64,000 nt of DNA from Frondihabitans sp. PAMC 28766 (GTDB taxonomy: Bacteria > Actinomycetota > Actinomycetes > Actinomycetales > Microbacteriaceae), in assembly GCF_001577365.1 (NCBI RefSeq), contig NZ_CP014513.1, positions 992,001-1,056,000 of the forward strand, written 5' to 3'. The position numbers were made by a program, and so were the translations under genes. The notes beneath the pieces are model-generated. The model had not been told where the DNA came from, ran no database searches, and was given only the letters and a program-made list of their open reading frames with translations. How positions within the stretch are numbered: the stretch's first letter is position 1; every line of letters starts with the position of its first letter. This document shows positions 11,232-19,757 of this stretch, piece after piece.

Positions 11232-12113
11232 CTAGGAGGCCGGGGTCTGCGTGGCGATCTCCTGCGTTGAGAGGGCGACCGCTGCATCCTGCGCCCTGTC
11301 GGCGACAGTGGCCGCGACGCTGGTGACGCGGCGCGAGGCGGTGATGTCGCTGGCGGCACGCTCGGCCGCGATGCGGGCCAGTCGGGCCTCGATGGCGGGG
11401 TAGAAGGCCTCGGCCCAGACACGGTAGCCGTTGTCGTTGGGGTGGAAGAGGTCTTTCGCCGAGTTCTTGAAAGTGCCGAGGTAGCCGACGCGGCGCGTGG
11501 TCGCATAGAGGGGTGCGACCGCGAGGCCGAGCTCGCCGGCCACGCGCCTCACGATCTCGTTGGCGACGGCCACCTTCTTCTCGTTCTCGGGCAGCACCAT
11601 GAACGGCAGGTCGGCCACGATCGCGTGCGACGGTAGTGCCTTGTAGATGGTGCGGATGTTCTTCTCGAACTTCTTCGGGTCGAACGAGCCCACGTCATTC
11701 GCGCCGATCGCGACCGTCACCACGTCGGCCGGGTAGTCGGCGAGACGCGGCACCTGGTCGATCTTGCACAGGTGCGTCGTGGCGCCCGAGACGCTGAGGT
11801 TCTTCACCGCGAGGGTTCCGTGGGTGGTGTGGCGGATGTGCCCGGCGATCCTGCCGACGTAGCTGTGCCACGGCTTCGACGCACCGATGCCCTGCGCGGC
11901 CGAGTCGCCCAACGCCACGTATTGCAGCGACCCGTCGCGGCTGAACCGGTCACGCCACCACTTCGAATGCACCGGCAGGAGGCTGTTGAGCACGTCGGCG
12001 GCCGCGTCGCGCTTGGCCATGAAGCGGCGGTAGAAGACGAACCCGCCCGCCGCCGCAACTGCCGCGCCCCCGACGCCCGCGAGGATTCCGATGGACGCTC
12101 TTCCGCTGCTCAT
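11232..12113 (-). CDS. SGNH/GDSL-family hydrolase with N-terminal membrane anchor
   Basis: A 293-residue esterase/lipase-type enzyme. Residues about 7-28 form a hydrophobic anchor (ILAGVGGAAVAAAGGFVFY). The SGNH blocks follow: VALGDSAAQG (nucleophile Ser), the Gly in NLSVSGATT, VAIGANDVG (Asn), and the C-terminal DLFHPNDNGY carrying Asp and His. A tail rich in Ala, Arg and Thr ends the protein. It is probably anchored outside the membrane and acts on lipid or acylated wall polymers; the substrate is unknown. A TATCGT box lies 6 bases before ATG 12113. It lies upstream of radA, with a 151-bp gap. Confidence 0.85.
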   Translation of the reverse strand: MSSGRASIGILAGVGGAAVAAAGGFVFYRRFMAKRDAAADVLNSLLPVHSKWWRDRFSRDGSLQYVALGDSAAQGIGASKPWHSYVGRIAGHIRHTTHGTLAVKNLSVSGATTHLCKIDQVPRLADYPADVVTVAIGANDVGSFDPKKFEKNIRTIYKALPSHAIVADLPFMVLPENEKKVAVANEIVRRVAGELGLAVAPLYATTRRVGYLGTFKNSAKDLFHPNDNGYRVWAEAFYPAIEARLARIAAERAASDITASRRVTSVAATVADRAQDAAVALSTQEIATQTPAS

Positions 12114-12396
12114 ACCGGCACGATACGCCCGGCACTTCGGTGGCCGATAGGCGCTCTCCGAGAGGTTGCCGGGCGGTGGTCGCGTGCGTGCGTCGCCACG
12201 CTTCTCGTTCGGGAGGAAGTCGCTGCACCTAGGGAGGAACTCCGGCCGTCTTGCGCCGCGCGGGGAGGAAATGTCGGGGTTCCACGCCGCCCGGGAAGGA
12301 ACGCTTGCGGCGATTTCCTCCCCAACGCGACGGCAGGATCGAGGCCCCTCCGCGCCCAGTTCGGTTCAGCGCCCGAGATGTACTAAACTCTCTCCC

Positions 12397-12487
12397 GGTA
12401 CCGTGTCCGAGCGGCCGAAGGATCATGTCTCGAAAACATGTGTGGGGGTTAACTCCACCGTGGGTTCAAATCCCACCGGTACCGCCA
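12397..12487 (+). tRNA. tRNA-Ser (anticodon CGA)
   Basis: A complete class II tRNA. The acceptor stem pairs GGTACCG (12397-12403) with CGGTACC (12477-12483). The anticodon arm is CATGT-CTCGAAA-ACATG, giving anticodon CGA for the UCG codon. A long variable arm (GTGGGGGTTAACTCCAC) and T arm GTGGG-TTCAAAT-CCCAC follow, and CCA is encoded at 12485-12487. TAAACT about 8 bases upstream is a plausible -10 box. The 3' part is the integration site of the island that follows. Confidence 0.96.
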
Positions 12488-12491
12488 CTGA
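12461..12491 (+). repeat. attL: 31-bp direct repeat overlapping the tRNA-Ser 3' end
   Basis: The 31 bases from TGGGTTCAAA to CCGCCACTGA recur without mismatch at 23040-23070. The repeat covers the T arm, acceptor 3' strand, CCA and four more bases, the usual target of tyrosine integrases. This copy completes the functional tRNA. Confidence 0.93.
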
Positions 12492-12516
12492 AAACCCCTG
12501 GTCAGCCAGGGGTTTT
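12491..12516 (+). terminator. intrinsic terminator downstream of tRNA-Ser
   Basis: CCCCTGG (12495-12501) and CCAGGGG (12506-12512) form a perfect stem with loop TCAG, flanked by AAAA before and TTTT after. It lies inside the island end, so the island supplies the terminator now used by the tRNA gene. The pre-insertion terminator is probably the hairpin after 23070. Confidence 0.85.
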
Positions 12517-12535
12517 CTCGTTTTAGGTTTGGTTC

Positions 12536-12554
12536 GTGGTGCAACGGTGGTGCA
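12536..12554 (+). promoter_or_regulatory. paired GTGGTGCA repeats, candidate integrase arm sites (left)
   Basis: GTGGTGCA occurs at 12536-12543 and again at 12547-12554, an 11-bp period. A matching pair lies at 22918-22935 near the other island end. The rest of 12555-12932 shows no open frame or structure I can support. Confidence 0.45.
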
Positions 12555-12932
12555 TCTTGGGAAGACCCTTCGGTCTCAAGCTCGAAAAGCGCGTGTCTGG
12601 ACCTCGGACAGGCGAACCTCGCCTCGCCTCTGCACCGTCTTCACGAGCTGGTGGTGGATCGTCATTAGCCGGAAGTCTTCGCCCGATGATGGTCTTTCAA
12701 TCCCTTTCACGCAGCGCCTATCCGCGCTCTGTCCTCTATGTGGCGACTATCAAGTCCGGGCCTGGAATTACCCAGCTGGTGGGCTCTCGCGTACTCCGAT
12801 GAGATGGCCACCAATTGGCTCGGATATCGCGACAGCCAGCTGCGCGGGACATCGAAAGCGTCGGAACCATCTGTTAGCGTGGCGAGCAGATGTGCCGGCT
12901 TCCCTGCAGCACCTTGCCACCTGAAAGGCGTC

Positions 12933-15916
12933 ATGACAATCGAGTCCGCCCTTGAACACCTTGGCTTCGTCCCCGCGAGGCAGGGATCAACGCGCCTGAT
13001 TCGACGCTCGTCCAGCGGAGCCGAGATCTCGATTCAACTCAATGCGGCTTCACCAGCCCGCAGCCGAGTCACATACCCTGAGGGCCTCACTGTTCATCAC
13101 GGCAGCACGAGCACCCTTGCTAACCCGGAGACCCTGGTCGTCATCGACTGTGTTGGCCGTCTCCTGGACAAGGGATATCGAGCCGATCTGATTGAGCTCG
13201 AAAAGACTTGGACCCTTGGTCACAAAGGAAAAGGCCGTCTTGACGTCTTGCTGCGAGCTCCCGATCGAGGGGTCTACGCACTTATCGAATGCAAAACTTG
13301 GGGTGCCGAACACACGAAGGAGCGAAACCACACGCTCCAAGACGGAGGCCAGCTTTTTTCGTACTTTGCTCAGGAACGAGCCGCCCGTGGCCTATACCTG
13401 TACAGCGCTCGTCCCGAGACGGACGAAAGACCCTTGGCAGAGTTGATCAGAACATCTTCCCTTAGCGGTTCGAGCAGGAGGAAGTATTCACGTCCTGGGA
13501 CCGGAGTCTGGAGCCTCAGGGCATCTTTCACGAGGACAGCTCTCTTTACGAGGACAGTTTTCGAGGCTTGCGCGGTCAGGACCTCAGGCAGCTTGACAGA
13601 CAGTCTGGCGCGGGTGTCTTCAACAGCTTTGCCGAGATCCTTCGACGTAACGTCGTCAGTGATAAGCCGAATGCCTTCAATAAGATCTTCAACTTGTTCT
13701 TGTGCAAGATCGCCGACGAGGATGGTCACGCACCGGCTGAAGAGCTAGATTTTCAATGGAAGCTGGGCGAATCAGAGACCGACTTCCTGGCCCGAATGGA
13801 AGACCTCTATGCCAAAGGTATGGAGGAGTATCTCGGTGTTCAGCTCGACAAGAAGTTCCAGTCTTCGACGAACTTTCACTTCCTGGACGTTTACGACGAG
13901 CCTACGCACGTGGCCAACCTTAAAATTTTGCGCGAGGTGGTTGAACTACTACAGCCGTACCTCATTCGATATTCCGCTCGGCATCAGCACCTCAGTGACT
14001 TCTTCGAGATGCTTCTGAACACCGGTGTGAAACAGGAGGCCGGCCAATTCTTTACGCCGATCCCTCTCGTGAGGGGCATTCTTCAGAGCCTTCCGATTGA
14101 GGATCTAATTCAGCAGCGTGTGGCGGCGGGCAGTCGGGTGGTTGCCCCCTTGACGATCGACTATGCGTGTGGTTCCGGGCACTTTCTCACTGAGGCGATG
14201 ACGGAGATCAGCAAATATTTACAGGGCGTGGACCCAAATTCCCTACAGGGTCAGCAAAGGACCTGGCTGACCACGCGGAGCCAGAACTTCGAGTGGGCCG
14301 AAGACGCCATCTACGGCATCGAGAGAGACCAGCGGCTGGCAAAGGTGTCAAAAGTAGCCGGCTTCTTGAATGGTGACGGCCAAGCAAGGGTCCATCAGGC
14401 GGATGGCCTAGGGGATTTTCAAACCGAGGCTAACTTTACGGGCGTCCTGAGAACCGTGAGCTCTTCTCGGGAACTGATGAAATTTGATCTGGTCGTATCG
14501 AATCCGCCCTTTGCCGTCCCGAACTTCCGAAGGAACCTCGAGCCAACTCCGCATCTGTTCAGGCTCTATAAGAATCTGTCGGCCGAGAGCGGCGAAATTG
14601 AGTGCTTGTTTGTAGAGCGAGCTTCCCAGCTACTTCGTGACGGTGGAGTGGCTGCACTGATACTCCCCCTGAGCGTGCTTAGTAATACCAAAAGTGTCTA
14701 TCGAGCGACTCGTCGCCTGTTGGCTCTGGACTTCGAGATCGTATCCATGCTTGAGCTACGCGAAAAGACATTCATAGCTACGAACACCAGCACGGTGTGT
14801 CTCTTTGCTCGGCGTCGGCAACGAAAGGATGTCTCGAAGGCGCTGAGGGAACTTCAAGTACTTGTCAACGACGCTTCTCGTGCGGGTGAGCACGAGGCGC
14901 TGGAAAACCATGGCGTAGATCTTGTGGCGCTACGTACGGCCTTGCAGGCGAACCCGGATGCAGACGCGGCCTATGACAGCGACATTTTGGCGCATGCAGT
15001 CCGGGCACGACTCGACGGCAGCAGTGATGCGGTCGTTGCGTACTCCGGAGAATCCTCCAAGGAACAGGAAGGCTTCCTCGGCTACCGATTCTCGCGTAAC
15101 CGCGGTAATGAAGGTGTTCGTCTCATCGAACCCGATGACCTTGACTCAAGTGGCCTCATTTATGGCAACGGTAGCGTCGCCGAGTTGATCCGCGGCCAGT
15201 TTCGAAAGCAGGCTGTTCCTCTGGCCGACGCGACTAAGAAGCACGCCTTGCACGTTCCGAGCGAATCGCTTTGGAACGTCCTGGATTGGTCGCTTCGAAA
15301 TCCGTCTGCTCACTTTGTTGAGGAGCAAGATCCGCCCACGGCCAGCCCATATGGTGACTTCATTGACGACCTCCCGGGCAATTTGATCGCCCTAACGGAT
15401 CTTGAGGATGCGGGCTCCGTGACGCTGGTCAAGGGAGCCAATTACCCGAAGGAGCAGGAAGTCCCGCGCGTCACGTCAACACGGATTTTGACGGCATCCA
15501 ACCTCGATCTGGCAACCCGAACCCTCAAGCTAGTGTCGTTTCGGCACCTTCGCTCGACTACGAATTTGCAGGTGTCGATGAGGCCGCAGAAGGGCGACCT
15601 GCTCATGGCTATCGCGAGTGGATCGCTGAGGCATCTGGGTAAAGTGGCGGTCGCGGAGTCAGACATCGATGCGTACATCGGAGGTTTCCTCCTACTGCTT
15701 AGAACCCAAGACGACGTCATGCGAAGTGTTCTGGAATTCAACTTTCTCTCCGCTCGGTTCCGAAGATTCGTTCTCGGGCTAAAAGAGCAGAACATTAGCA
15801 ACCTGACGGCTGCGAAGCTTCGCGCCTTTCCGATCTATATGCCAGATAATCTGGAGGCCTTCTCCACGGAACTCTCCAAAAGGCTGGATTCGGGCCCTCA
15901 GATCCCTGTGGTTTGA
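12933..15916 (+). pseudogene. single-chain restriction-modification enzyme (nuclease-methylase-specificity fusion), frameshifted
   Basis: ATG 12933 starts a nuclease domain with the PD-(D/E)xK-type pattern: Asp104 in GRLDVLL and E119-C120-K121 in ALIECKTWG, as in HsdR N-termini. The frame is lost at 13469-13470 (a TT run). The -1 frame continues with FEQEEVFTSWDRSLEP, an HsdM-like helical region (NAFNKIFNLFLCKIADE), SAM motif I DYACGSGHFL, catalytic motif VVSNPPF for adenine-N6 methylation, and a C-terminal region resembling a target-recognition domain. Restored, the protein has 994 residues, like Type IIG or fused Type I-like enzymes. As written it would be inactive. GC content is below that of the chromosome. 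Confidence 0.85.
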
Positions 15917-16159
15917 GCCGAAAGCCTGCTCAGATCAGAGGTGCCTTCCTCAACCTGTGCAGCGAAGCGCGCGCGCGTTTTTCTTACTCTCGAGACGGGT
16001 CTCCGATCGGATGCCCTGACTCGGGGCAGAGATGCGAGGGGCAGCTGAGTCTCAAAGTCTGATCGAACCGTCGGATAACAGAATTTATCGTGCCAGGCAT
16101 TCGCCACCCCTCGAGTGAAAGCCTGCCTCATTCCTCGGCTGGAGTGTCGCGGAGACGGG
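15917..16159. other. intergenic stretch between R-M gene and IS256
   Basis: About 240 bp with no supportable gene. No N-terminal half of the broken integrase could be recognised here on either strand. Confidence 0.5.
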
Positions 16160-16198
16160 TCAAGTCCCGGCATGTGGTGTGACTGGTGATCTTTCGGT

Positions 16199-17479
16199 TT
16201 AGGCGCTGAGGGCCATGATCGTGTCGGTGTCCACCTCGCTTCCGTTGTCGGCGACTGGGCGCATTCGGGAGCGGGCGAGGATGTCGAGGCCGAGGTAGCG
16301 GCGCCCCTCGGCCCACTCGTCGGTCTGCTCGGCGAGGACTCCGCCGACGAGGCGGATGATCGCGTCCCGGTTGGGGAAGATCCCGACGCTGTCGGTTCGG
16401 CGCCGGATCTCCCGATTCAGCCTCTCGTTGGGGTTGTTCGACCAGATCTGCTGCCAGAGGTCCTTCGGGAAGGTGGTGAACGCGAGGATGTCCGCCCGGG
16501 CGATGTCGAGGTGCTCGTCGACCTTGGGAAGTTTCTGGGTCACGTAGTCCAGGGTCCGGTCGAATTGTGCGTTGACCGCTTGGGCGTCGGGCTGGTCATA
16601 GACACTGTGGAGCATCGCTTTCACGGCGGGCCACATGCTTTTCGGCGTGACGCTCATCAGGTTTGCCGCGTAGTGAGTGCGGCACCGCTGCCACGTAGCT
16701 CCTGGCAGGTTCGCGGCGATGGCGTCTTTCAGGCCAGCATGGGCATCGGAGGTGACCAGCTGCACCCCGCTGAGTCCGCGGGCGACCAGATCGGCGAAGA
16801 ACGCATTCCAGGCCGGCCCGGTCTCGCTCGTGGCCAGTTGCAGGCCGAGGACTTCTCGTCGGCCGTCGCGGTTGACCCCGGTCCCGACGAGCACGACGGT
16901 GTTGATTACTCGGCCGCCTTCTCGGACTTTCATCGTCAGGGCGTCGGCGGCGACGAAGGTGAACGGGCCAGCTTCGGCCAGACTCCGGTGCCGGAACTCG
17001 TTCACGTGCTCGTCGAGGTCGGCCGCCATCCTCGACACCTGCGATTTCGACAAGGAGTGGATACCGAGCTGCTTCACCAACTTGCCCATCCGCCTCGTGG
17101 AGACGCCGGCGAGGTAGCAGTCGGCGATGACGGTGATCAGGGCAGCTTCGGAGCGTTTGCGGCGCTCGAGAAGCCATTCCGGGAAGTACGTTCCCGAGCG
17201 CAGTTTCGGGACGGCGACGTCGATCGTTCCGGCTCTGGTGGGGGTACCCCCGCTGGAGGCTCCCAGCGGGGGAGCGAGGTTCCGGTGTCGGTATCCGTTG
17301 CGGTGAGTGGTTCGGGTGTCGGAGCGTTCGCCCCGTTCGGCGCCGACGACGGCGTCCGCGTCGGCGGAAAGGAGGGCATTGATCATGGTCTGCAGCAGGT
17401 GCCGCATCAGATCCGGGGACGCGTCGGCCAGGGCTTCGCCGAGGACGGTCGCGGGGTCGACAATATGGGGTGCGGTCAT
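16199..17479 (-). CDS. IS256-family transposase
   Basis: A 426-residue mutator-type DDE transposase. Typical blocks are AVVGAERGERSDTRTTHRNGYR, VAVPKLRSGTYFPEWLLERRKRSE, STRRMGKLVKQLGI, FVAADALTMKVREGG (first Asp), LVTSDAHAGL (second Asp), the WQRCRTHYAANL helix, and SNNPNERLNREIRRR with the Glu. The frame is intact. Compared with the usual RHRxxxTRxGTIDV segment it has about 14 extra residues (APPLGASSGGTPTR), encoded by a GC-rich palindromic DNA insertion (see 17240-17272). Confidence 0.93.
   Translation of the reverse strand: MTAPHIVDPATVLGEALADASPDLMRHLLQTMINALLSADADAVVGAERGERSDTRTTHRNGYRHRNLAPPLGASSGGTPTRAGTIDVAVPKLRSGTYFPEWLLERRKRSEAALITVIADCYLAGVSTRRMGKLVKQLGIHSLSKSQVSRMAADLDEHVNEFRHRSLAEAGPFTFVAADALTMKVREGGRVINTVVLVGTGVNRDGRREVLGLQLATSETGPAWNAFFADLVARGLSGVQLVTSDAHAGLKDAIAANLPGATWQRCRTHYAANLMSVTPKSMWPAVKAMLHSVYDQPDAQAVNAQFDRTLDYVTQKLPKVDEHLDIARADILAFTTFPKDLWQQIWSNNPNERLNREIRRRTDSVGIFPNRDAIIRLVGGVLAEQTDEWAEGRRYLGLDILARSRMRPVADNGSEVDTDTIMALSA
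17240..17272. repeat. palindromic insert inside the IS256 transposase gene
   Basis: GGGGGTACCCCC at 17240-17251 is a perfect palindrome. It overlaps a stem of CCCCCGCTGG (17247-17256) and CCAGCGGGGG (17263-17272) with loop AGGCTC. It keeps the reading frame and adds about 14 codons. It resembles the small mobile palindromes known from Streptomyces and other actinobacteria. Confidence 0.7.
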
Positions 17480-17624
17480 CGTGTTGATGCCTTTCGAGAG
17501 GGTTGTAGGAGATTCCTCGAAGGATCACACGGTGGCCGCGCTCAGGTCAGTAACGACGCTCACGACCACCGATCAGTTACACAGAGATGATGGATGGGTG
17601 TCCGGGAGCGTGTGACTCGCTTTT

Positions 17625-17760
17625 TACACTGACGCCCTTACGGGTTGTCTTTAGGTGGATTTGTCCACGTTTCCGGGCCGCTTTCGCGGTGCCGGGCAGG
17701 ACATGACTTGATAGGAGCCTGACCGGGAAGTCGTCTCACCTTTGTGCTGTCTGCCCCGCC
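17625..17760 (+). ncRNA. candidate bridge RNA region in the IS110 leader
   Basis: The non-coding leader of IS110-group elements encodes a bridge RNA that base-pairs with target and donor DNA. Here the leader shows GTGGA-TTTG-TCCAC at 17655-17668 and CCGC-TTTC-GCGG at 17678-17689 within a CCGGG/GCCGGG context. The position and hairpins fit the known class; the guide loops were not resolved. Confidence 0.45.
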
Positions 17761-17805
17761 CAGCCCGCGATGACTATTCACTCATCAACGGAAGGGAATT
17801 CGTCC

Positions 17806-19071
17806 ATGACGAGCATGACAGCACCACCCGACACAGCCAACCCCTCGAAGTCGCCAGTGGCGTTCTTCGGCGGGATCGATACCCACAAGAGCACCCATCA
17901 CGTCGCGATCGTCGACGCGACAGGACGTCCCATCACGGACCGGCAGTTCGACACGACACCGACGGCATACGCGGAGATCGTCGCGTTCTTCAAAGGACAC
18001 GGGACCGTCGAACGTGTCGGCGTCGAAGGAACCGGCTCGTATGGTGCCGGAATCGCGCGCGCGCTCGACGCGGCCGGAATCATCGTCAGAGAGATCGCCC
18101 GCCCCAACAGGCAACATCGCCGCCTCAAAGGCAAGTCCGACCCGATCGACGCCCACCAAGCCGCCCTGGGAGTCATCGCCGACACACACACGTCGACACC
18201 GAAATCCGGCGACGGAACGATCGAGTCCATCCGGATCCTCATGGCCGAACGACACTCCGCCGTCAAGGCCAGGTCCCAAACCATGAACCAAATCCACAGC
18301 CTCCTCATCACCGCACCCGACCGGGTCAGGCAGGACTACCGCGCATTGGACAAGACGCGGCTCGTGACTATCCTCACTCGAACACGCCCCGCCCCCGGGG
18401 ACGATCCCGACGCGATCACTCGCCAGACGCTCAAGCGGCTCGCGGCCCGTCACACGGCCCTCCACGACGAGCTGGCCATCATCGACATCCACCTCGATGC
18501 CCTCATCCGGGTCGTGAACCCTGCCCTTCTCGCCCTCAGCGGTGTCGGCGTCGTCGTCGCGGCGACCCTGCTGACCGCCGCCGGAGACAACCCCGAAAGA
18601 CTCACATCCAAAGCTGCGTTCGCGTCTCTCTGCGGTGCCGCACCGATCCCCGCGTCGTCGGGGCAACGGATCCGCCACCGTCTCTCCCGGGGAGGGAACC
18701 GGCAAGCGAACAGCGCCCTGCACCGCATCGTGCTCCTCAGAATGCGACACCGTGAACCCCGAACAGCCGAGTACTTCGATCGCCGCCGAGCCGAGGGCCT
18801 CTCCGACCGCGACATCATCCGCTGCCTGAAACGACACATCGCGAACGAGGTCTTCCACACCCTCACCCACCCGAGCCCGGACGCACCAGCCGGCGTCGCG
18901 CTCCGCGCCCGCCGCCAAGCCCTCGGCATCCCGATCACGGTCCTCGCCGCGACCCTCGGCGTCCCCTACCAAAAGCTCCGCCGCCTCGAAATCGGGACCC
19001 GGGGCGACACCACCCTCGAACACCAAGCCCACGCCGCCCTCGACCAAATCACCCCACCCGCCACGCCTTGA
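17806..19071 (+). CDS. IS110-family transposase/recombinase
   Basis: A 421-residue recombinase from ATG 17806 (an ATG at 17770 would add 12 residues). The N-terminal RuvC-like DEDD domain shows GGIDTHKSTHHVAIVD, EGTGSYG and KSDPIDAHQAA. The C-terminal Transposase_20 domain shows LSGVGVVVAATLL, FASLCGAAPIPASSGQ and the serine-containing SRGGNRQANSALHRI. Both domains look intact. After this the protein ends with an unusual helix-turn-helix-like segment (ALGIPITVLAATLGVPYQKLRRLE). Confidence 0.92.
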   Translation: MTSMTAPPDTANPSKSPVAFFGGIDTHKSTHHVAIVDATGRPITDRQFDTTPTAYAEIVAFFKGHGTVERVGVEGTGSYGAGIARALDAAGIIVREIARPNRQHRRLKGKSDPIDAHQAALGVIADTHTSTPKSGDGTIESIRILMAERHSAVKARSQTMNQIHSLLITAPDRVRQDYRALDKTRLVTILTRTRPAPGDDPDAITRQTLKRLAARHTALHDELAIIDIHLDALIRVVNPALLALSGVGVVVAATLLTAAGDNPERLTSKAAFASLCGAAPIPASSGQRIRHRLSRGGNRQANSALHRIVLLRMRHREPRTAEYFDRRRAEGLSDRDIIRCLKRHIANEVFHTLTHPSPDAPAGVALRARRQALGIPITVLAATLGVPYQKLRRLEIGTRGDTTLEHQAHAALDQITPPATP

Positions 19072-19091
19072 CAGCAATAGGAGCATCCACT

Positions 19092-19481
19092 ATGCGGGAC
19101 TCAACTCGGACGGTCGCCTATCCGGACTTCCTGGACGAAGAGCTTGCTGCAGCGTGTGAGGGTAAACATTCGGACGACCGGATCTGGAATGCGGAAGACG
19201 GCACATTCCTCCGGGCCGGACACGCTTACGAGGGTTGGTTCTCTGGGGCTGTCAGCCGCTGCATGAAGGCTGATGCCACCTTTCGCCGGGTGACCCCTCA
19301 TGCGCTCCGCCACACCGCGGCCTCGCTCGCGATCAGTGCTGGCGCAAACGTGAAGGTCGTTCAACGCATGCTCGGCCACAAGTCAGCCAAGGTGACTCTC
19401 GACACATACGCGGCGCTATTCCCTGACGATCTGGACAACGTCACGGACGCACTCAGCCGTCAGCGCGCGGTCCTTCTGTAG
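19092..19481 (+). pseudogene. tyrosine integrase, C-terminal remnant
   Basis: These 130 codons keep only the C-terminal half of a tyrosine recombinase: the box HALRHTAASLAISAG (Arg and His), VVQRMLGHKSAKVTLDTYAALF with the distal His and catalytic Tyr, and a terminal acidic helix. The core-binding and N-terminal arm-binding domains and the first catalytic Arg/Lys are missing. The fragment begins at the right end of IS110, and no other half is visible upstream. It is the probable former integrase of the island. Confidence 0.88.
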
Positions 19482-19607
19482 ATCACCAACTTGATGTCGC
19501 CCATCCTGAGGCCGTCTCTTGTTCGAGACGTTGGACGGCCATAAGGTCCAACCAGCGGAAACCAGCTCGGCGCCGCTGCCGCGCTTGACGTAGACGGGGG
19601 ATGATCC

Positions 19608-19757
19608 GTGACAGACACTTTGGCCTCGATGGCCGTAATGAAGGTCAACTACGACCGCTTCGGCGGAGACGTCATCGAAATGCTGGTGCCATTCGTGGCT
19701 GACATCGCGCGCAGAAACGAGAGTGCCCTCTCGGACTTAGCGATTCAAGCGGAACTA
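19608..19757 (+). pseudogene. 5' part of winged-helix/PIN-like/membrane protein gene, cut by IS630
   Basis: GTG 19608 starts MTDTLASMAVMKVNYDRFGG...ALSDLAIQAEL, a short helical region leading into a winged-helix domain. At 19756-19757 (TA) the IS630 element begins. If the element and one TA copy are removed, the frame continues directly as ATGYGLPVPRQVIKTLLGRLARRG at 20997 and gives a 663-residue protein. Read straight through, the fragment would stop at TAA 19773-19775 inside the IS. Position 19482-19607 upstream shows no other gene and would hold its promoter. Confidence 0.8.

Larger units (their letters stand above)
16160..17590 (-). mobile_element. IS256-family insertion sequence (ends approximate)
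   Basis: The transposase gene is flanked by imperfect inverted ends. The left side, read outward, contains GATCACCAGTCACAC; the right side contains GATCAGTTACACAG near 17569. I could not fix the outer boundaries or an 8-bp target duplication by eye. Confidence 0.7.
17600..19084 (+). mobile_element. IS110-family insertion sequence (ends approximate)
   Basis: A DEDD transposase gene with a structured leader of about 200 bp, no terminal inverted repeats and no visible target duplication, as normal for IS110. ATAGGAGC occurs in the leader (17711-17718) and again just after the gene (19077-19084). The right end abuts the integrase remnant. Confidence 0.75.

Noticed and set aside
12166..12924. An open frame running through tRNA-Ser
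   Set aside because: It crosses the tRNA gene and the attL repeat, and its translation has no family features.
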